64,000 bases of DNA from Modicisalibacter sp049808615 (GCF_049808615.1 NZ_JBNCAN010000021.1:1-64000), one strand, 5' to 3'; shown: positions 43,836 through 53,239, numbered from the stretch's first letter. The notes: generated by a model not told the origin, from the letters alone. A program made the numbers and translations.

Positions 43836-44318
43836 ATGACGCAGGACTATACCGAGAGCGGTGCGCTATTTACCGACATTGCCCTGGAGACCTTTCGCCT
43901 GAACGGCATGCTGGTAGCGGAGGGTGATCGTCTGACTGCAGATCTAGGTCTGACCAGTGCCCGTTGGAAAGTGCTGGGCGCCATCGATATCGAGGAGCGA
44001 CCGCTCACCGTCGCTCAGATCGCGCGACGCATGGGGCTCGCTCGTCAGTCCGTGCAGCGCATCGTCGGGGAACTGCAGAAGGCGGGCTATATCACGCTTT
44101 CCACCAACCCCGATCACAAGCGCTCGCCCTTCGTCGAACGCACGATCGAGGGTGAAAGGATCTATGCCATCGTCATGGCGCGGTATGTGCAGTGGGCCAA
44201 CCGATTGGCCGAGACGCTGGATCGCGAGGCGCTGGCGCAGACCTTTGCCGTACTCAAGCAGATGAGCGAGCGTCTGGAGGACGTACCCTACCTGCCGGAA
44301 CGGGCGGCATCGTCCTGA
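43836..44318 (+). CDS. MarR-family transcriptional regulator
   Basis: A 160-aa winged-helix regulator. The recognition region is LTVAQIARRMGLARQSVQRIVGELQKAGYI and the wing follows with TNPDHKRSPF. MarR proteins act as dimers that usually repress their own gene and a divergent one, released by small aromatic ligands. Two similar sites in the divergent gap fit this. The ligand is unknown. Confidence 0.88.
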   Translation: MTQDYTESGALFTDIALETFRLNGMLVAEGDRLTADLGLTSARWKVLGAIDIEERPLTVAQIARRMGLARQSVQRIVGELQKAGYITLSTNPDHKRSPFVERTIEGERIYAIVMARYVQWANRLAETLDREALAQTFAVLKQMSERLEDVPYLPERAASS

Positions 44319-44329
44319 TCGATACGGCA

Positions 44330-45673
44330 TCATCGTCGGCGCAGGCTACCAGAGGTGAGGTTCGGTTCCTCCGAGATATCGCCAGTGGCCTGCAACAGCC
44401 GCGCTGCGGGAAAGACGCAGCGAAACAGCGCCCCCTGGCCCAGGCGGGATTCGATTTCCAGATGAGCATCGTGGCGCAACAGCACATGCTTGACGATGGC
44501 CAGGCCCAGTCCCGTACCGCCGGTGGCGGTGCTGCGGCCCTTGTCGACGCGGTAGAAGCGTTCGGTGAGGCGCGGAAGATGCACCGGATCGATACCCTCC
44601 CCATCATCGATCACTTCCAGGGCGGCGCCGGCGCGCCAAGGGTGCCAGCGCAGGGTGATGGTGGTGCCCGGGGCGGTGTAGCGCACGGCATTGAAGACCA
44701 GGTTGGAGAGGGCGCTGCGGAGCTCTTGCTCGTCGCCTAGGAGGTCTCGCGGATCGTCGATCTCGAGACGCAGGGTATGGCTGCCTTCCGAAAGCGTCTC
44801 GGCATCCCGGCGAATGGTTTCCATCAGGCCGGGAAGATCGATGCACGTGGTTCGCTTCGCACGATGATCGGTTTCCAGGCGCGACAGCAGCAGCAAATCC
44901 GTCACCAGATTCTGCATGCGGTGGGTCTGTTCCTGCATCTGCTGTAGACCGCGCTGCCAGCGCGGCGGCAGTTGCCCGGCATGCTCGCTGTAGGTTTCCA
45001 AATAACCGACTAATACCGTCAGCGGCGTCTTCAACTCGTGAGAGACGTTGGCGACGAAATCCTGGCGCATCTGCTCCAGGCGCTGAAGGCGAGTGATGTC
45101 CCGGACCAGGATCAGGCGTTCGTCGTCACCGAACAGGGTCAGTTGAAATTGCAGCACCAGATCACCGCGCACCGGCGAGGACAGGATCAGGGGCTCACGA
45201 TAGTCCCGGGCCTCGAAATAGGCGATGAACTGCGGATCGCGCAGCAGATTGGTGACGTGCTGGCCGCGATCCTGGGGGGACTTCAGGCCCAGCATGTGTT
45301 CGGCGGCACTGTTCCACCAGTCCAGGTTGCCGCGTCGGTCGAGCATCACCACGCTGTCGCGCATGGCTTCCGCGGACTCCTGGACGCGGCGAATGACGTC
45401 GCGCAAGCGTGCCTGGGCCTTGTGCTGCGCTTTTTGATAGCGATACAGGCGATCGAAGAGATCGCCCCACACACCGGTGCCGGCGGGCGGCTCCTGGTGG
45501 GGGTTCTGATACAGCCAGGCATAGAGCTGGCGCAGATGGCGGATGTGAATGGCGATGAATAGCGCAAGCCCCGCGGCCAGTCCCCAGCCGGGCAGGCCGA
45601 TGAGCCAGCCCAGGCCGCCCATGCCGATGATCAGATAGGCAAGCCGCCAGAGTTCATTGGTCCAGTAGTACAT
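44330..45673 (-). CDS. phoR: Phosphate-regulon sensor histidine kinase PhoR
   Basis: A 447-aa membrane kinase that senses phosphate status through PhoU-Pst and phosphorylates PhoB. Two short N-terminal helices (about 10-43) with almost no periplasmic loop are typical. A PAS domain follows (about 95-190), then the H-box FVANVSHELKTPLTV with His212 and the ATPase boxes near LVFNAVRYTAPG and GTGLGLAIVKHVLLRH. It starts 10 nt after phoB in the same operon. Confidence 0.95.
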   Translation of the reverse strand: MYYWTNELWRLAYLIIGMGGLGWLIGLPGWGLAAGLALFIAIHIRHLRQLYAWLYQNPHQEPPAGTGVWGDLFDRLYRYQKAQHKAQARLRDVIRRVQESAEAMRDSVVMLDRRGNLDWWNSAAEHMLGLKSPQDRGQHVTNLLRDPQFIAYFEARDYREPLILSSPVRGDLVLQFQLTLFGDDERLILVRDITRLQRLEQMRQDFVANVSHELKTPLTVLVGYLETYSEHAGQLPPRWQRGLQQMQEQTHRMQNLVTDLLLLSRLETDHRAKRTTCIDLPGLMETIRRDAETLSEGSHTLRLEIDDPRDLLGDEQELRSALSNLVFNAVRYTAPGTTITLRWHPWRAGAALEVIDDGEGIDPVHLPRLTERFYRVDKGRSTATGGTGLGLAIVKHVLLRHDAHLEIESRLGQGALFRCVFPAARLLQATGDISEEPNLTSGSLRRR

Positions 45674-45682
45674 GAGTCGGGT

Positions 45683-46372
45683 TCATAGCCGGGTCGAAAA
45701 ACGATAGCCGGTGCCGCGCACGGTCTGGATCAGATGTTGATGAGACTCCCCCAGCGCCTTGCGCAGGCGGCGGATATGCACATCCACGGTGCGCTCCTCG
45801 ACATAGACATTACCCCCCCATACCTGATCCAGCAGTTGGCCCCGGGTATAGGCACGCTCCTGATGAGTCATGAAGAACTGTAACAGGCGATATTCGGTAG
45901 GCCCTATCTCCAGCGCCTGGCCTTTGGACGATACCCGATGACTGACGGGGTCGAGCAACAGGCCCTCGACCTCCAACGCCTCCTCGATGCCGCGAGGCGT
46001 GGTGCGACGCAGGACCGCCCGTAGCCGGGCCACCAACTCTCGGGGTGAAAACGGCTTGGTGATGTAATCGTCGGCACCGGCTTCAAGGCCCAGTATCTTG
46101 TTGTCTTCCTCGCTTTTGGCGGTGAGCAGAATGATTGGCAGCTCGCTGGTGACCTCTTCGCGCTTCAATCGACGCGCGAACTCGATGCCACTGGTGCCCG
46201 GCATCATCCAGTCGAGAAGCAACAGATCGGGTTGCTCATCCACGATCAGGGCATGGGCCTCCTGGGCGTTGTTCGCTTCCAGGACGCGGTAATCCGCCAT
46301 CTCCAGCGCCACGGCGATCATCTCGCGAATGGCGGCTTCGTCATCGACGATGAGAATGGTCTTGGCAGTCAT
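45683..46372 (-). CDS. phoB: Phosphate-regulon response regulator PhoB
   Basis: A 229-aa OmpR-type regulator. The phospho-acceptor is D54 in LLLLDWMMPGTSGIEFARRL, and the C-terminal winged helix contains TPTEYRLLQFF-type and VDVHIRRLRKAL segments. It activates Pho genes by binding tandem CTGTCAT-like repeats; one such box lies in its own promoter. Confidence 0.97.
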   Translation of the reverse strand: MTAKTILIVDDEAAIREMIAVALEMADYRVLEANNAQEAHALIVDEQPDLLLLDWMMPGTSGIEFARRLKREEVTSELPIILLTAKSEEDNKILGLEAGADDYITKPFSPRELVARLRAVLRRTTPRGIEEALEVEGLLLDPVSHRVSSKGQALEIGPTEYRLLQFFMTHQERAYTRGQLLDQVWGGNVYVEERTVDVHIRRLRKALGESHQHLIQTVRGTGYRFSTRL

Positions 46373-46440
46373 CCATTGGCCTCGTTGAAACGCGAAGCGA
46401 ACCTGCGTTCAGGTTGCTTCGCAATGACAGGACGACGACG

Positions 46441-46474
46441 ATTACACCGCGTATACATGACAACCGTATGACAA
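46441..46474 (-). promoter_or_regulatory. Pho box and -10 of the phoBR promoter
   Basis: On the minus strand TTGTCAT-ACGG-TTGTCAT (46457-46474) is a direct repeat with the 11-bp period of a Pho box. It is followed after 10 nt by TGTAAT (46441-46446), one base from the -10 consensus. This is the standard spacing for a PhoB-activated promoter and implies phoBR autoregulation. Confidence 0.85.
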
Positions 46475-46481
46475 GCTCTTT

Positions 46482-47363
46482 TCAGACCGGCCAGAGTTCC
46501 AGGACCAACCCCGCACACACCACCAACCCTGCCCAGTGATTATTGAGAAACGCCTGAAAGCAGCGTTCCCGGGAGCGATGACGGATCAGCCAGTGCTGAT
46601 AGACGAAGATCAGCGCCATCGCCCCGAGCCCCAGCCAGAAAAAGCCTCCCAGCGCAAGGCGGGCGCCGATGACGGACAGTAGCGTCAGGGTGGCCAACTG
46701 CAACAGGCCGATCATCAGCCGGTCGTAATGGCCGAACAGCACCGCAGTGGATTTGATACCGACCTTGAGGTCGTCATCGCGATCGACCATGGCGTACTCG
46801 GTGTCGTAGGCCACCGTCCAGGTCAGATTGGCACAGAACAGGAGCCAGGCTTCCACGGGAACCGTTTCCAGCACGGCGCCGAAGGCCATGGGGATCGACC
46901 AGGAAAACGCCGCACCGAGAAACAGCTGCGGCCAGTGGGTATAGCGCTTCATGAAGGGATAGATAAACGCCAGCGCCACGCCACCGAGAGAGAGCATCAC
47001 GGTAAAGACATTGGTGAAGCACACCAGCAGGAAGGCGGCGAGCACCAGACCGGCGAAAAGCCCTTTGGCCTCGTTTTCGCCGATCCGCCCGGTGGCCAGG
47101 GGACGTGCCTTGGTGCGCTTGACATGACCATCCCAGTGGCGATCCGCATAGTCGTTGATCACGCAGCCGGCGGCGCGCATCAGATAGACCCCTGCGACAA
47201 AGATCAGCAGCGTGCCCCGGGCTGGTACACCATCGGCAGCAACCCATAGGGCCCACAGCGTCGGCCACATCAGCAACCAGGTGCCGATCGGCCGGTCTAG
47301 ACGCGTCAACTGCAGGAAGTCGGGCAGGCGGCCAAGGCCGCGCAGGTGTGTGGCTTGAACCAT
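46482..47363 (-). CDS. ubiA: 4-hydroxybenzoate octaprenyltransferase
   Basis: A 293-aa membrane prenyltransferase that attaches the isoprenoid tail in ubiquinone synthesis. The two Asp-rich motifs are present: NDYADRHWDGHVKRTKARPL (first, near 69-88) and DTEYAMVDRDDDLKVGIKS (second, near 186-204). About nine hydrophobic helices. It follows ubiC by 32 nt. Confidence 0.95.
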   Translation of the reverse strand: MVQATHLRGLGRLPDFLQLTRLDRPIGTWLLMWPTLWALWVAADGVPARGTLLIFVAGVYLMRAAGCVINDYADRHWDGHVKRTKARPLATGRIGENEAKGLFAGLVLAAFLLVCFTNVFTVMLSLGGVALAFIYPFMKRYTHWPQLFLGAAFSWSIPMAFGAVLETVPVEAWLLFCANLTWTVAYDTEYAMVDRDDDLKVGIKSTAVLFGHYDRLMIGLLQLATLTLLSVIGARLALGGFFWLGLGAMALIFVYQHWLIRHRSRERCFQAFLNNHWAGLVVCAGLVLELWPV

Positions 47364-47395
47364 GGAAGTCTCCGAAAGCCAATCGCGGGCCCAGT

Positions 47396-47944
47396 CTAGC
47401 GCCTAGGCAGTTTCAGATCATCCGCCATGCGCGCAAGGAAAAACTCCTGTACCAATACCTGGAAGCGGCCATGGCGAAACAGCGAACGCCGCCCCCAGGG
47501 ACCGGGCTTGGCAGAATGGAAGGGCGCCGGCTGCCGGGTTATCTCGATCGGGCCTCGCTCGAGATCCGGCTGGCGGAACAACCAGCTCCCCAAGGAGCGT
47601 TCGCCCAGTTGCCTCAGACGCTGCCCTTGCAGTGAACTCAGTGGTGCGACGGAGCGAGCCACGACCCAGGGGTGTCCACCGACACACAAGGCCACTTCGC
47701 GCCGCCAGACTCGCTGGGCAAAAGGAATGTTCAGCGCCATGGCCTCGTCTCGGCGCGGCCGATCCAGACGTTGCACGAGCAAACGGACATTGAATTCACC
47801 ATCCGCCGCATCGATCAAGCGCTGTGTGAGCGAATCCGTGGAAGCGATCCAGTGCCACCAGTCGCTGCTCATGGCCGGTCGCCAGGCGGCGGCGGGCCTC
47901 CAGGACACTTTCAAGAATGGGTAGGATCGATGTTCGGCGCTCAC
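47396..47944 (-). CDS. ubiC: Chorismate lyase
   Basis: A 182-aa enzyme that splits chorismate into 4-hydroxybenzoate and pyruvate, the first committed step of ubiquinone synthesis. Conserved elements include DSLTQRLIDA, REVALCVGGHPWVVARSV and the C-terminal FLPxMAD-like EFFLARMADDL. It is cotranscribed with ubiA, so substrate maker and user are paired. Confidence 0.9.
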   Translation of the reverse strand: MSAEHRSYPFLKVSWRPAAAWRPAMSSDWWHWIASTDSLTQRLIDAADGEFNVRLLVQRLDRPRRDEAMALNIPFAQRVWRREVALCVGGHPWVVARSVAPLSSLQGQRLRQLGERSLGSWLFRQPDLERGPIEITRQPAPFHSAKPGPWGRRSLFRHGRFQVLVQEFFLARMADDLKLPRR

Positions 47945-48018
47945 ATGGGCTCCGGGTCAAAACAAGGGGCGGTAGTGTATCATGTGGCGTTTATTATGAA
48001 TCGCCTGGCAGGAGTTCC

Positions 48019-49179
48019 ATGAGCGTACCCTTGACCGTTCTCGGCACCGGCATGGCCGGACTCGGGCTGGCTCGCCAGCTGCGTGCCCGGGGCTCGGAGC
48101 GTCCGATCACGCTGATTACCGCGGACAGCGGCGACGACTATTCCAAACCCTTGCTCTCCACCGGTTTTGCCAAGAAGATGCCCCCCCAGAGGCTGGTCAG
48201 CCGTGATGCCCTGCAGGCCGCCGATGAGTTGCAGGCGGTCCTGCGTACCCACACCCGGGTCGATGCCATCGATACACAGGTCGGCCAACTGGCGCTGGGC
48301 AGCGAGCGCCTTGTCTACGGCGAGCTGGTGCTGGCCACCGGTGCCGCTCCCCGGCCACCCTTTGACATCCCCGAGTCTCTTGGCGGGCGTGCCTTCACCA
48401 TCAACGATCTCGATGATTATCGTGCTTTTCATGCGGCCTTGATGACGCTAGGTCGTCCCGGGCGAGTGGCCATCGTGGGTGCAGGGCTGGTGGGCTGCGA
48501 ATATGCCAACGACCTGCGCGCCGGCGGTCATGAGGTGGTGATGATCGCACCGGAAAGCACGCCGTTGATGCGGCTTCTTCCGGAGCCGTTGGGCCGCGCG
48601 CTGGGGGAGGCGTTCATGGACATCGGCATCGACATGAAGCTGGGTCGTGTGCTCGAAGAATTGCAGGGCGAGAAGGCCGGTGCAGCGCTGACGCTCGATG
48701 ACGGGTACTCCCTGGAGGCCGATCTGGTACTGATCGCTACCGGCTTGGTGCCGCGCATTGAACTGGCGCGTCAGGCAGGACTCGAGGTCAGTGCCGAAGG
48801 CATCCATACCGATCGCTACCTGCGTACCTCGGTGCCCGGTATCTATGCCCTGGGCGATGGCGCCTGCGTGGCCGGGCTCAACGCCATGTATGTCCAGCCA
48901 CTCCAGGCCAGTGCCAAGGCCCTGGCGGCCACTCTGACGGGAACCCCGACGCCGGTCAGCTATGGCGCCTGGCCGATACTGGTCAAGACACCGGCCTGTC
49001 CAGTGGTGGCGTTACCCCCTCGTCAAGCCCCCGCACGCTGGCGCGTCGAGGGTGAAGGCGCCGACCTCACGGCCATTGCCGAGGATGAGGAGGAGAACGT
49101 GATCGGCTTTGCGTTGACAGGGCGCTGTGTGCGGAGGAAAGTCGAACTGGCGCGAGCCGCGCCCGCGCTGTTAGTCTAA
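48019..49179 (+). CDS. FAD-dependent reductase, rubredoxin-reductase-like
   Basis: A 386-aa pyridine-nucleotide-disulfide-type flavoprotein. It has an N-terminal FAD motif (TVLGTGMAGLGLARQLRARG), an NAD motif (VAIVGAGLVGCEYANDLRAGGHEV near 150-175), and a second FAD contact (VPGIYALGDGACV). The start at 48019 has AGGAG 5 nt upstream. In Pseudomonas the gene in this place, between ubiC and hupB, is rubredoxin reductase next to rubredoxin genes. Here no rubredoxin gene with paired CxxC motifs is found, so the acceptor is elsewhere or different. Confidence 0.82.
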   Translation: MSVPLTVLGTGMAGLGLARQLRARGSERPITLITADSGDDYSKPLLSTGFAKKMPPQRLVSRDALQAADELQAVLRTHTRVDAIDTQVGQLALGSERLVYGELVLATGAAPRPPFDIPESLGGRAFTINDLDDYRAFHAALMTLGRPGRVAIVGAGLVGCEYANDLRAGGHEVVMIAPESTPLMRLLPEPLGRALGEAFMDIGIDMKLGRVLEELQGEKAGAALTLDDGYSLEADLVLIATGLVPRIELARQAGLEVSAEGIHTDRYLRTSVPGIYALGDGACVAGLNAMYVQPLQASAKALAATLTGTPTPVSYGAWPILVKTPACPVVALPPRQAPARWRVEGEGADLTAIAEDEEENVIGFALTGRCVRRKVELARAAPALLV

Positions 49180-49303
49180 GCGCGTAATGACTTTTCGTTG
49201 GCATTAATAATGCTGAGAAAAGTAATTTCGTAATTATTTGTAGAATAATAATGGATGGTGAACGTTACCATCTTGTCACAGCTAAACTCATCAGGAGTGC
49301 TAC

Positions 49304-49579
49304 ATGCGTAAGCCAGAACTCGCCGCGGCAATTGCCGAGCGTGCCGATCTTTCCAAGGATAAAGCCAGTCAGGTACTCAACGTGATTCTCGATGAGATCA
49401 CCGGCACCGTTGCCAAGGGCCAGGACGTCTCGCTGATCGGTTTTGGTTCGTTCGTGGTACGTGAACGCGCCGCCCGTACCGGCAAGAATCCTCAGACCGG
49501 TGCGGCACTGAAGATCCCTGCCAGCAAGACCGTTGCCTTCAAGGCCGGTAAATCTCTCAAGGATGCGGTTGCCAAATAG
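49304..49579 (+). CDS. hupB: DNA-binding protein HU-beta
   Basis: A 91-aa nucleoid protein that bends DNA as a dimer. KDKASQVLNVILDEI is the dimer helix and GFGSFVVRERAARTGKNPQTG is the beta-arm region with the Pro that intercalates DNA. It has its own AT-rich upstream region (49180-49303) and a terminator after it. Confidence 0.95.
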   Translation: MRKPELAAAIAERADLSKDKASQVLNVILDEITGTVAKGQDVSLIGFGSFVVRERAARTGKNPQTGAALKIPASKTVAFKAGKSLKDAVAK

Positions 49580-49729
49580 GCAGGACACTATTGGGTGAGC
49601 GTGCAGCTCATGTGTCGAATGCTCCTGGAGCTTGTCCACGATCTAGTGAGTGGGTATCGAATAAAGTGAAACTGGTTTCAACGCCGTATGTTCGCACTGC
49701 AATAGATCAAGAACGGGCTCTTCTTAGTG

Positions 49730-49752
49730 TGCCGGCTGTACGACAGCCGGCA
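49730..49752 (+). terminator. Terminator downstream of hupB
   Basis: A 10-bp perfect stem TGCCGGCTGT / ACAGCCGGCA with an ACG loop, followed by GTTTCTT. It lies 151 nt after the hupB stop and just before the next gene. Confidence 0.75.
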
Positions 49753-49780
49753 GTTTCTTCCTACCGCTATCGGTAATGCC

Positions 49781-50140
49781 ATGAAGCTGAAACTGATCTT
49801 GTGGCTACTCGGTGTGATGTTGAAACGTGCCAGGCGCGGCAATCGGCGCTTTCGCGAAACCCTCGATGATCTGCGCAGTCTGGACTGGGGGATTGCCACC
49901 GAGGACCTGAGCATTGCACGCCATTACCGCATGACCTCGGATGCCATCGAAACCGGACCAGGCTTGCCGGTGGATCTCGATCTCGAGTTGCGCTTTCGCG
50001 ATGCCGAGGCCGCTATTGCCATTTTGAAGAAGCCCACCCAGCGCGCCTTTCTCGACGGCATGATGGAGGGCCGCGTACGTCTGGTCGGCGATTCGAAGGA
50101 TCTGACGAAACTGCAGAAGCTGTTGCAATATCTGCGCTAG
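49781..50140 (+). CDS. SCP2-like small protein
   Basis: A 119-aa protein with an N-terminal hydrophobic segment (LILWLLGVMLKRA) and a region resembling the SCP2 sterol-carrier fold: LELRFRDAEAAIAILKKPTQRAFLDGMMEGRVRLVGD. A short hypothetical gene holds the same place after hupB in Pseudomonas. The ATG at 49781 lacks a strong ribosome site. It lies after a terminator and so probably has its own promoter. Function unknown; lipid-binding is inferred only from the fold resemblance. Confidence 0.7.
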   Translation: MKLKLILWLLGVMLKRARRGNRRFRETLDDLRSLDWGIATEDLSIARHYRMTSDAIETGPGLPVDLDLELRFRDAEAAIAILKKPTQRAFLDGMMEGRVRLVGDSKDLTKLQKLLQYLR

Positions 50141-50148
50141 GCTTGCCT

Positions 50149-52248
50149 CTAAACCTGCCCGTAACGTCCCGCTTCCTCGCCTAACCAGCGGCGAATCAAT
50201 ATTTCGCTGGCGTCTGGGGCTTCTTCCAGTAACGCCTTGGCCAAGGGACTGACTCGTTCCAGCAAATCCTTGTCGCGCTCCAGATCGGCGATCTTCATCT
50301 GGGCCAGTCCTGTCTGGCGAGTACCCAGGACTTCGCCGGGACCGCGCAGTTCAAGGTCCTTCTCGGCGATGCGAAAGCCGTCGGTGGTCTCGCGCATCAC
50401 CCCCAGGCGCTCCCGGGAGTGGGCCGACAGCGGTGGATGATAGAGCAGTACGCAGAAGCTCTCGGTGCCGCCACGCCCGACCCGACCGCGCAGCTGGTGC
50501 AACTGGGAAAGGCCCAAACGTTCGGGGTTCTCGATGATCATCAGGCTGGCATTGGGCACGTCGACTCCCACCTCGATCACCGTAGTCGCCACCAGCAGAT
50601 CCAGTTCACCGGCCTTGAAGGCATCCATCACCTCGGCTTTCTCGGCGGCCTTCATGCGCCCGTGAACCAGGCCGACGGCCAGTTCCGGTAAAGCCTCGGT
50701 CAGGGCGTCCCGGGTCGCCTCGGCGGCCTGGCACTGTAGCGCTTCCGACTCCTCGATCAGGGTGCACACCCAATAGGCCTGCCGCCCCGCTGCGCAGGCA
50801 CGACGAATGCGCGCGACCACCTCAGGACGGCGTTCGTCGGGCACGGCGACGGTCTGCACGGGGGTGCGCCCCGGGGGGAGTTCGTCGATCACGGATAGAT
50901 CGAGATCCGCGTAGGCGCTCATCGCCAGGGTTCGGGGAATCGGCGTGGCGGTCATGATCAGCTGATGCGGCGTCAGGCCGCCGGCCTCGCCCTTCTGACG
51001 CAGTGCCAGGCGCTGATGCACCCCAAAGCGATGCTGTTCGTCGACGATGGCCAGGCCCAGACGCTTGAAGTGCACATCCTCCTGGAACAGCGCGTGAGTG
51101 CCCACCGCCATCTGCACGCGACCATCGGCAATGGCCGCCTTGGTATCGAGACGCGCCTTGCCCTTGAGCTTGCCGGCCAGCCAGGCGACCTCGATGCCCA
51201 GCGGAGTCAGCCAGTCGCGAAAATTACAAAAGTGCTGTTCGGCGAGAATCTCCGTGGGTGCCATCATCGCCGCCTGGCAGTCGCCGGCGATGGCCTGGAG
51301 CGCGGCCATGGCGGCGACCACGGTCTTGCCCGAGCCAACGTCACCCTGCACCAGGCGCAACATGGGTGTGGCAGTCTCCAGGTCCCGGGCGATCTCATCG
51401 AGCACTCGGCGTTGAGCACCGGTCAGGGCAAAGGGCAACTGGGTGAGAAAGCGTGCCTGCAGGCCACGTCCGGACGGTAGCGACGGTGCGCCATCGGTCT
51501 GGATGCGCAGACGCACCTGGCGCAGACTGAGCTGATGGGCGAGCAGTTCCTCCAGCGCCAGACGGCGCTGGGTGGGGTGGGTGCCACTGGCCAAGCGCTC
51601 GAGATCCGCATCCGGCGGCGGCTCATGTAGATAGTGCAGACAGGCGTGTAGTTTGGGTAGCCGGAAACGCTCGCGCAGCGGTTCGGGAATGCCGTCCGGC
51701 AGTGACTGCGGATATTGGTCGAGTGCCTTGAGTGCCTGAGTGATCAGGCCACGTAACCGCGCCTGGTTCAGCCCTTCGGTCGTCGGGTAGATCGGTGTCA
51801 GATGCTCTTCGACCGGCGCGTCGTCCTGACGTAACAGGCGGTATTCGGGATGATAGAGCTCGAGGCCAGTGGCGCCGGCTCGGGCTTCTCCGAAGCAGCG
51901 CACATGTACCCCTCGAGCAAACTGCTGCTGCTGGGCCGGGGAAAAATGAAAAAAGCGCAGGCTGAGAATGCCGGAACCATCCTTGAGCCGCACCAGCAGG
52001 CTGCGCCGTCGCCCCTTGACCACCTCCGCGGCGCAGACTTCGCCGTCCACCACTGCTTCCTGACCGGCGCGCAGGGTGGCGATCGGGGTGATGCGCGTAC
52101 GATCCTGATAGCGTAGCGGCAGATGGAACAGCAGATCGGCAACCCGCTCGATGCGCAGTCGCTCCAGCTTGGCGGCCATAGCATCCCCGACGCCGGCCAG
52201 GGTAGTGACGGCTTGATCAAGCTCAGTCCGATTCATGTACTGATTCAT
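50149..52248 (-). CDS. recG: ATP-dependent DNA helicase RecG
   Basis: A 699-aa branch-migration helicase that rescues stalled forks. It has an N-terminal wedge/OB domain (about 60-160), then SF2 helicase motifs: Walker A GDVGSGKTVVA, DEQH-type VDEQHRFGV, TATPIPRTLAM, and LLVATTVIEVGVDVPNA with HQLRGRVGRG. Its ATG overlaps the oxyR stop in an ATGA arrangement, the same order as in Pseudomonas. Confidence 0.97.
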   Translation of the reverse strand: MNQYMNRTELDQAVTTLAGVGDAMAAKLERLRIERVADLLFHLPLRYQDRTRITPIATLRAGQEAVVDGEVCAAEVVKGRRRSLLVRLKDGSGILSLRFFHFSPAQQQQFARGVHVRCFGEARAGATGLELYHPEYRLLRQDDAPVEEHLTPIYPTTEGLNQARLRGLITQALKALDQYPQSLPDGIPEPLRERFRLPKLHACLHYLHEPPPDADLERLASGTHPTQRRLALEELLAHQLSLRQVRLRIQTDGAPSLPSGRGLQARFLTQLPFALTGAQRRVLDEIARDLETATPMLRLVQGDVGSGKTVVAAMAALQAIAGDCQAAMMAPTEILAEQHFCNFRDWLTPLGIEVAWLAGKLKGKARLDTKAAIADGRVQMAVGTHALFQEDVHFKRLGLAIVDEQHRFGVHQRLALRQKGEAGGLTPHQLIMTATPIPRTLAMSAYADLDLSVIDELPPGRTPVQTVAVPDERRPEVVARIRRACAAGRQAYWVCTLIEESEALQCQAAEATRDALTEALPELAVGLVHGRMKAAEKAEVMDAFKAGELDLLVATTVIEVGVDVPNASLMIIENPERLGLSQLHQLRGRVGRGGTESFCVLLYHPPLSAHSRERLGVMRETTDGFRIAEKDLELRGPGEVLGTRQTGLAQMKIADLERDKDLLERVSPLAKALLEEAPDASEILIRRWLGEEAGRYGQV

Positions 52249-53171
52249 GCCGGCACGGCGTCCGGTTGGTCCTGATAAGCGTGCTTGACGGCGTCGATCA
52301 GCACATCGACGGCCTTGGGTCGCGGAAAGCTGGCGCGCCAGGCCACCGCCACGGTGCGACTCGGCGCTTCTGGAGTGAAGGGGCGGCTCTCCAGCATGCC
52401 GGTTTCGTAGTGCCCGGTGCCGATCGCGGATTGCGGCAACACCGTGATGCCCAGCTTGGAGGCGACCATATGGCGAATGGTTTCCAGAGAGCCACCTTCC
52501 GCGGTCAGGGTGTTGGAGGGGCTATTCAGTTGAGCGCTGATCGCCGGGCACGCCTCGAGAATCTGATCGCGAAAACAGTGACCTTCTCCGAGCAGCAGCA
52601 AGCGTTCCTTGAGTAGATCCTCTTTGTCGATGCTGGTCTTGTGTGTCCAGGGATGATCGCTCGGGATCAGCACTTCGAAGGGCTCTTCATAGAGGGGCCG
52701 AGTGACCACATCGACCTCGGTGAAAGGCAGTGCGACGATGATCGCATCGAGTTCGCCACTGCGCAGTTTATGGCGTAAATTGGCGGTGAAGTTTTCCTCG
52801 ATATAGAGCGGCATGTGCGGCGCCATGCGCGCCAGTTGAGGAATCAGATGTGGAAACAGATAGGGCCCGATGGTGTAGATGGCGCCGATACGCAGAGGGC
52901 TGCTCAGTTGATCCTTGCCTTCGCTTGCCAGCTCACGAATGATGCTTGCCTGTTCGAGCACCCGCTGGGCCTGTTCGACGACCTTCGCACCCAAAGGCGT
53001 TACCTGAACGGTCGCCTTGGAGCGCTCGAAGAGCGCTACCTCGAGTTCGTCTTCGAGCTTCTTCACCGCCACGGACAAGGTGGGTTGCGAGACGAAGCAA
53101 CGCTCCGCGGCACGCCCGAAATGCCGTTCCTGGGCCAGGGTTACGATGTACCGGAGTTCTGTTAGAGTCAT
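52245..53171 (-). CDS. oxyR: Hydrogen-peroxide-responsive LysR regulator OxyR
   Basis: A 308-aa LysR-type regulator. The N-terminal HTH is in ERHFGRAAERCFVSQPTLSVAVKKLE. The redox-active pair C199 and C208 is intact in GHCFRDQILEACP, so it should sense peroxide by disulfide formation. It is divergent from a short-chain-dehydrogenase-like gene with a 68-nt gap. Confidence 0.95.
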   Translation of the reverse strand: MTLTELRYIVTLAQERHFGRAAERCFVSQPTLSVAVKKLEDELEVALFERSKATVQVTPLGAKVVEQAQRVLEQASIIRELASEGKDQLSSPLRIGAIYTIGPYLFPHLIPQLARMAPHMPLYIEENFTANLRHKLRSGELDAIIVALPFTEVDVVTRPLYEEPFEVLIPSDHPWTHKTSIDKEDLLKERLLLLGEGHCFRDQILEACPAISAQLNSPSNTLTAEGGSLETIRHMVASKLGITVLPQSAIGTGHYETGMLESRPFTPEAPSRTVAVAWRASFPRPKAVDVLIDAVKHAYQDQPDAVPA

Positions 53172-53239
53172 GATTGGGCCCTAAGGGCTTCCTGTCGATT
53201 CGATGGATTATGTTCGTTTTACCAAGGAGCCAGGTAAAG

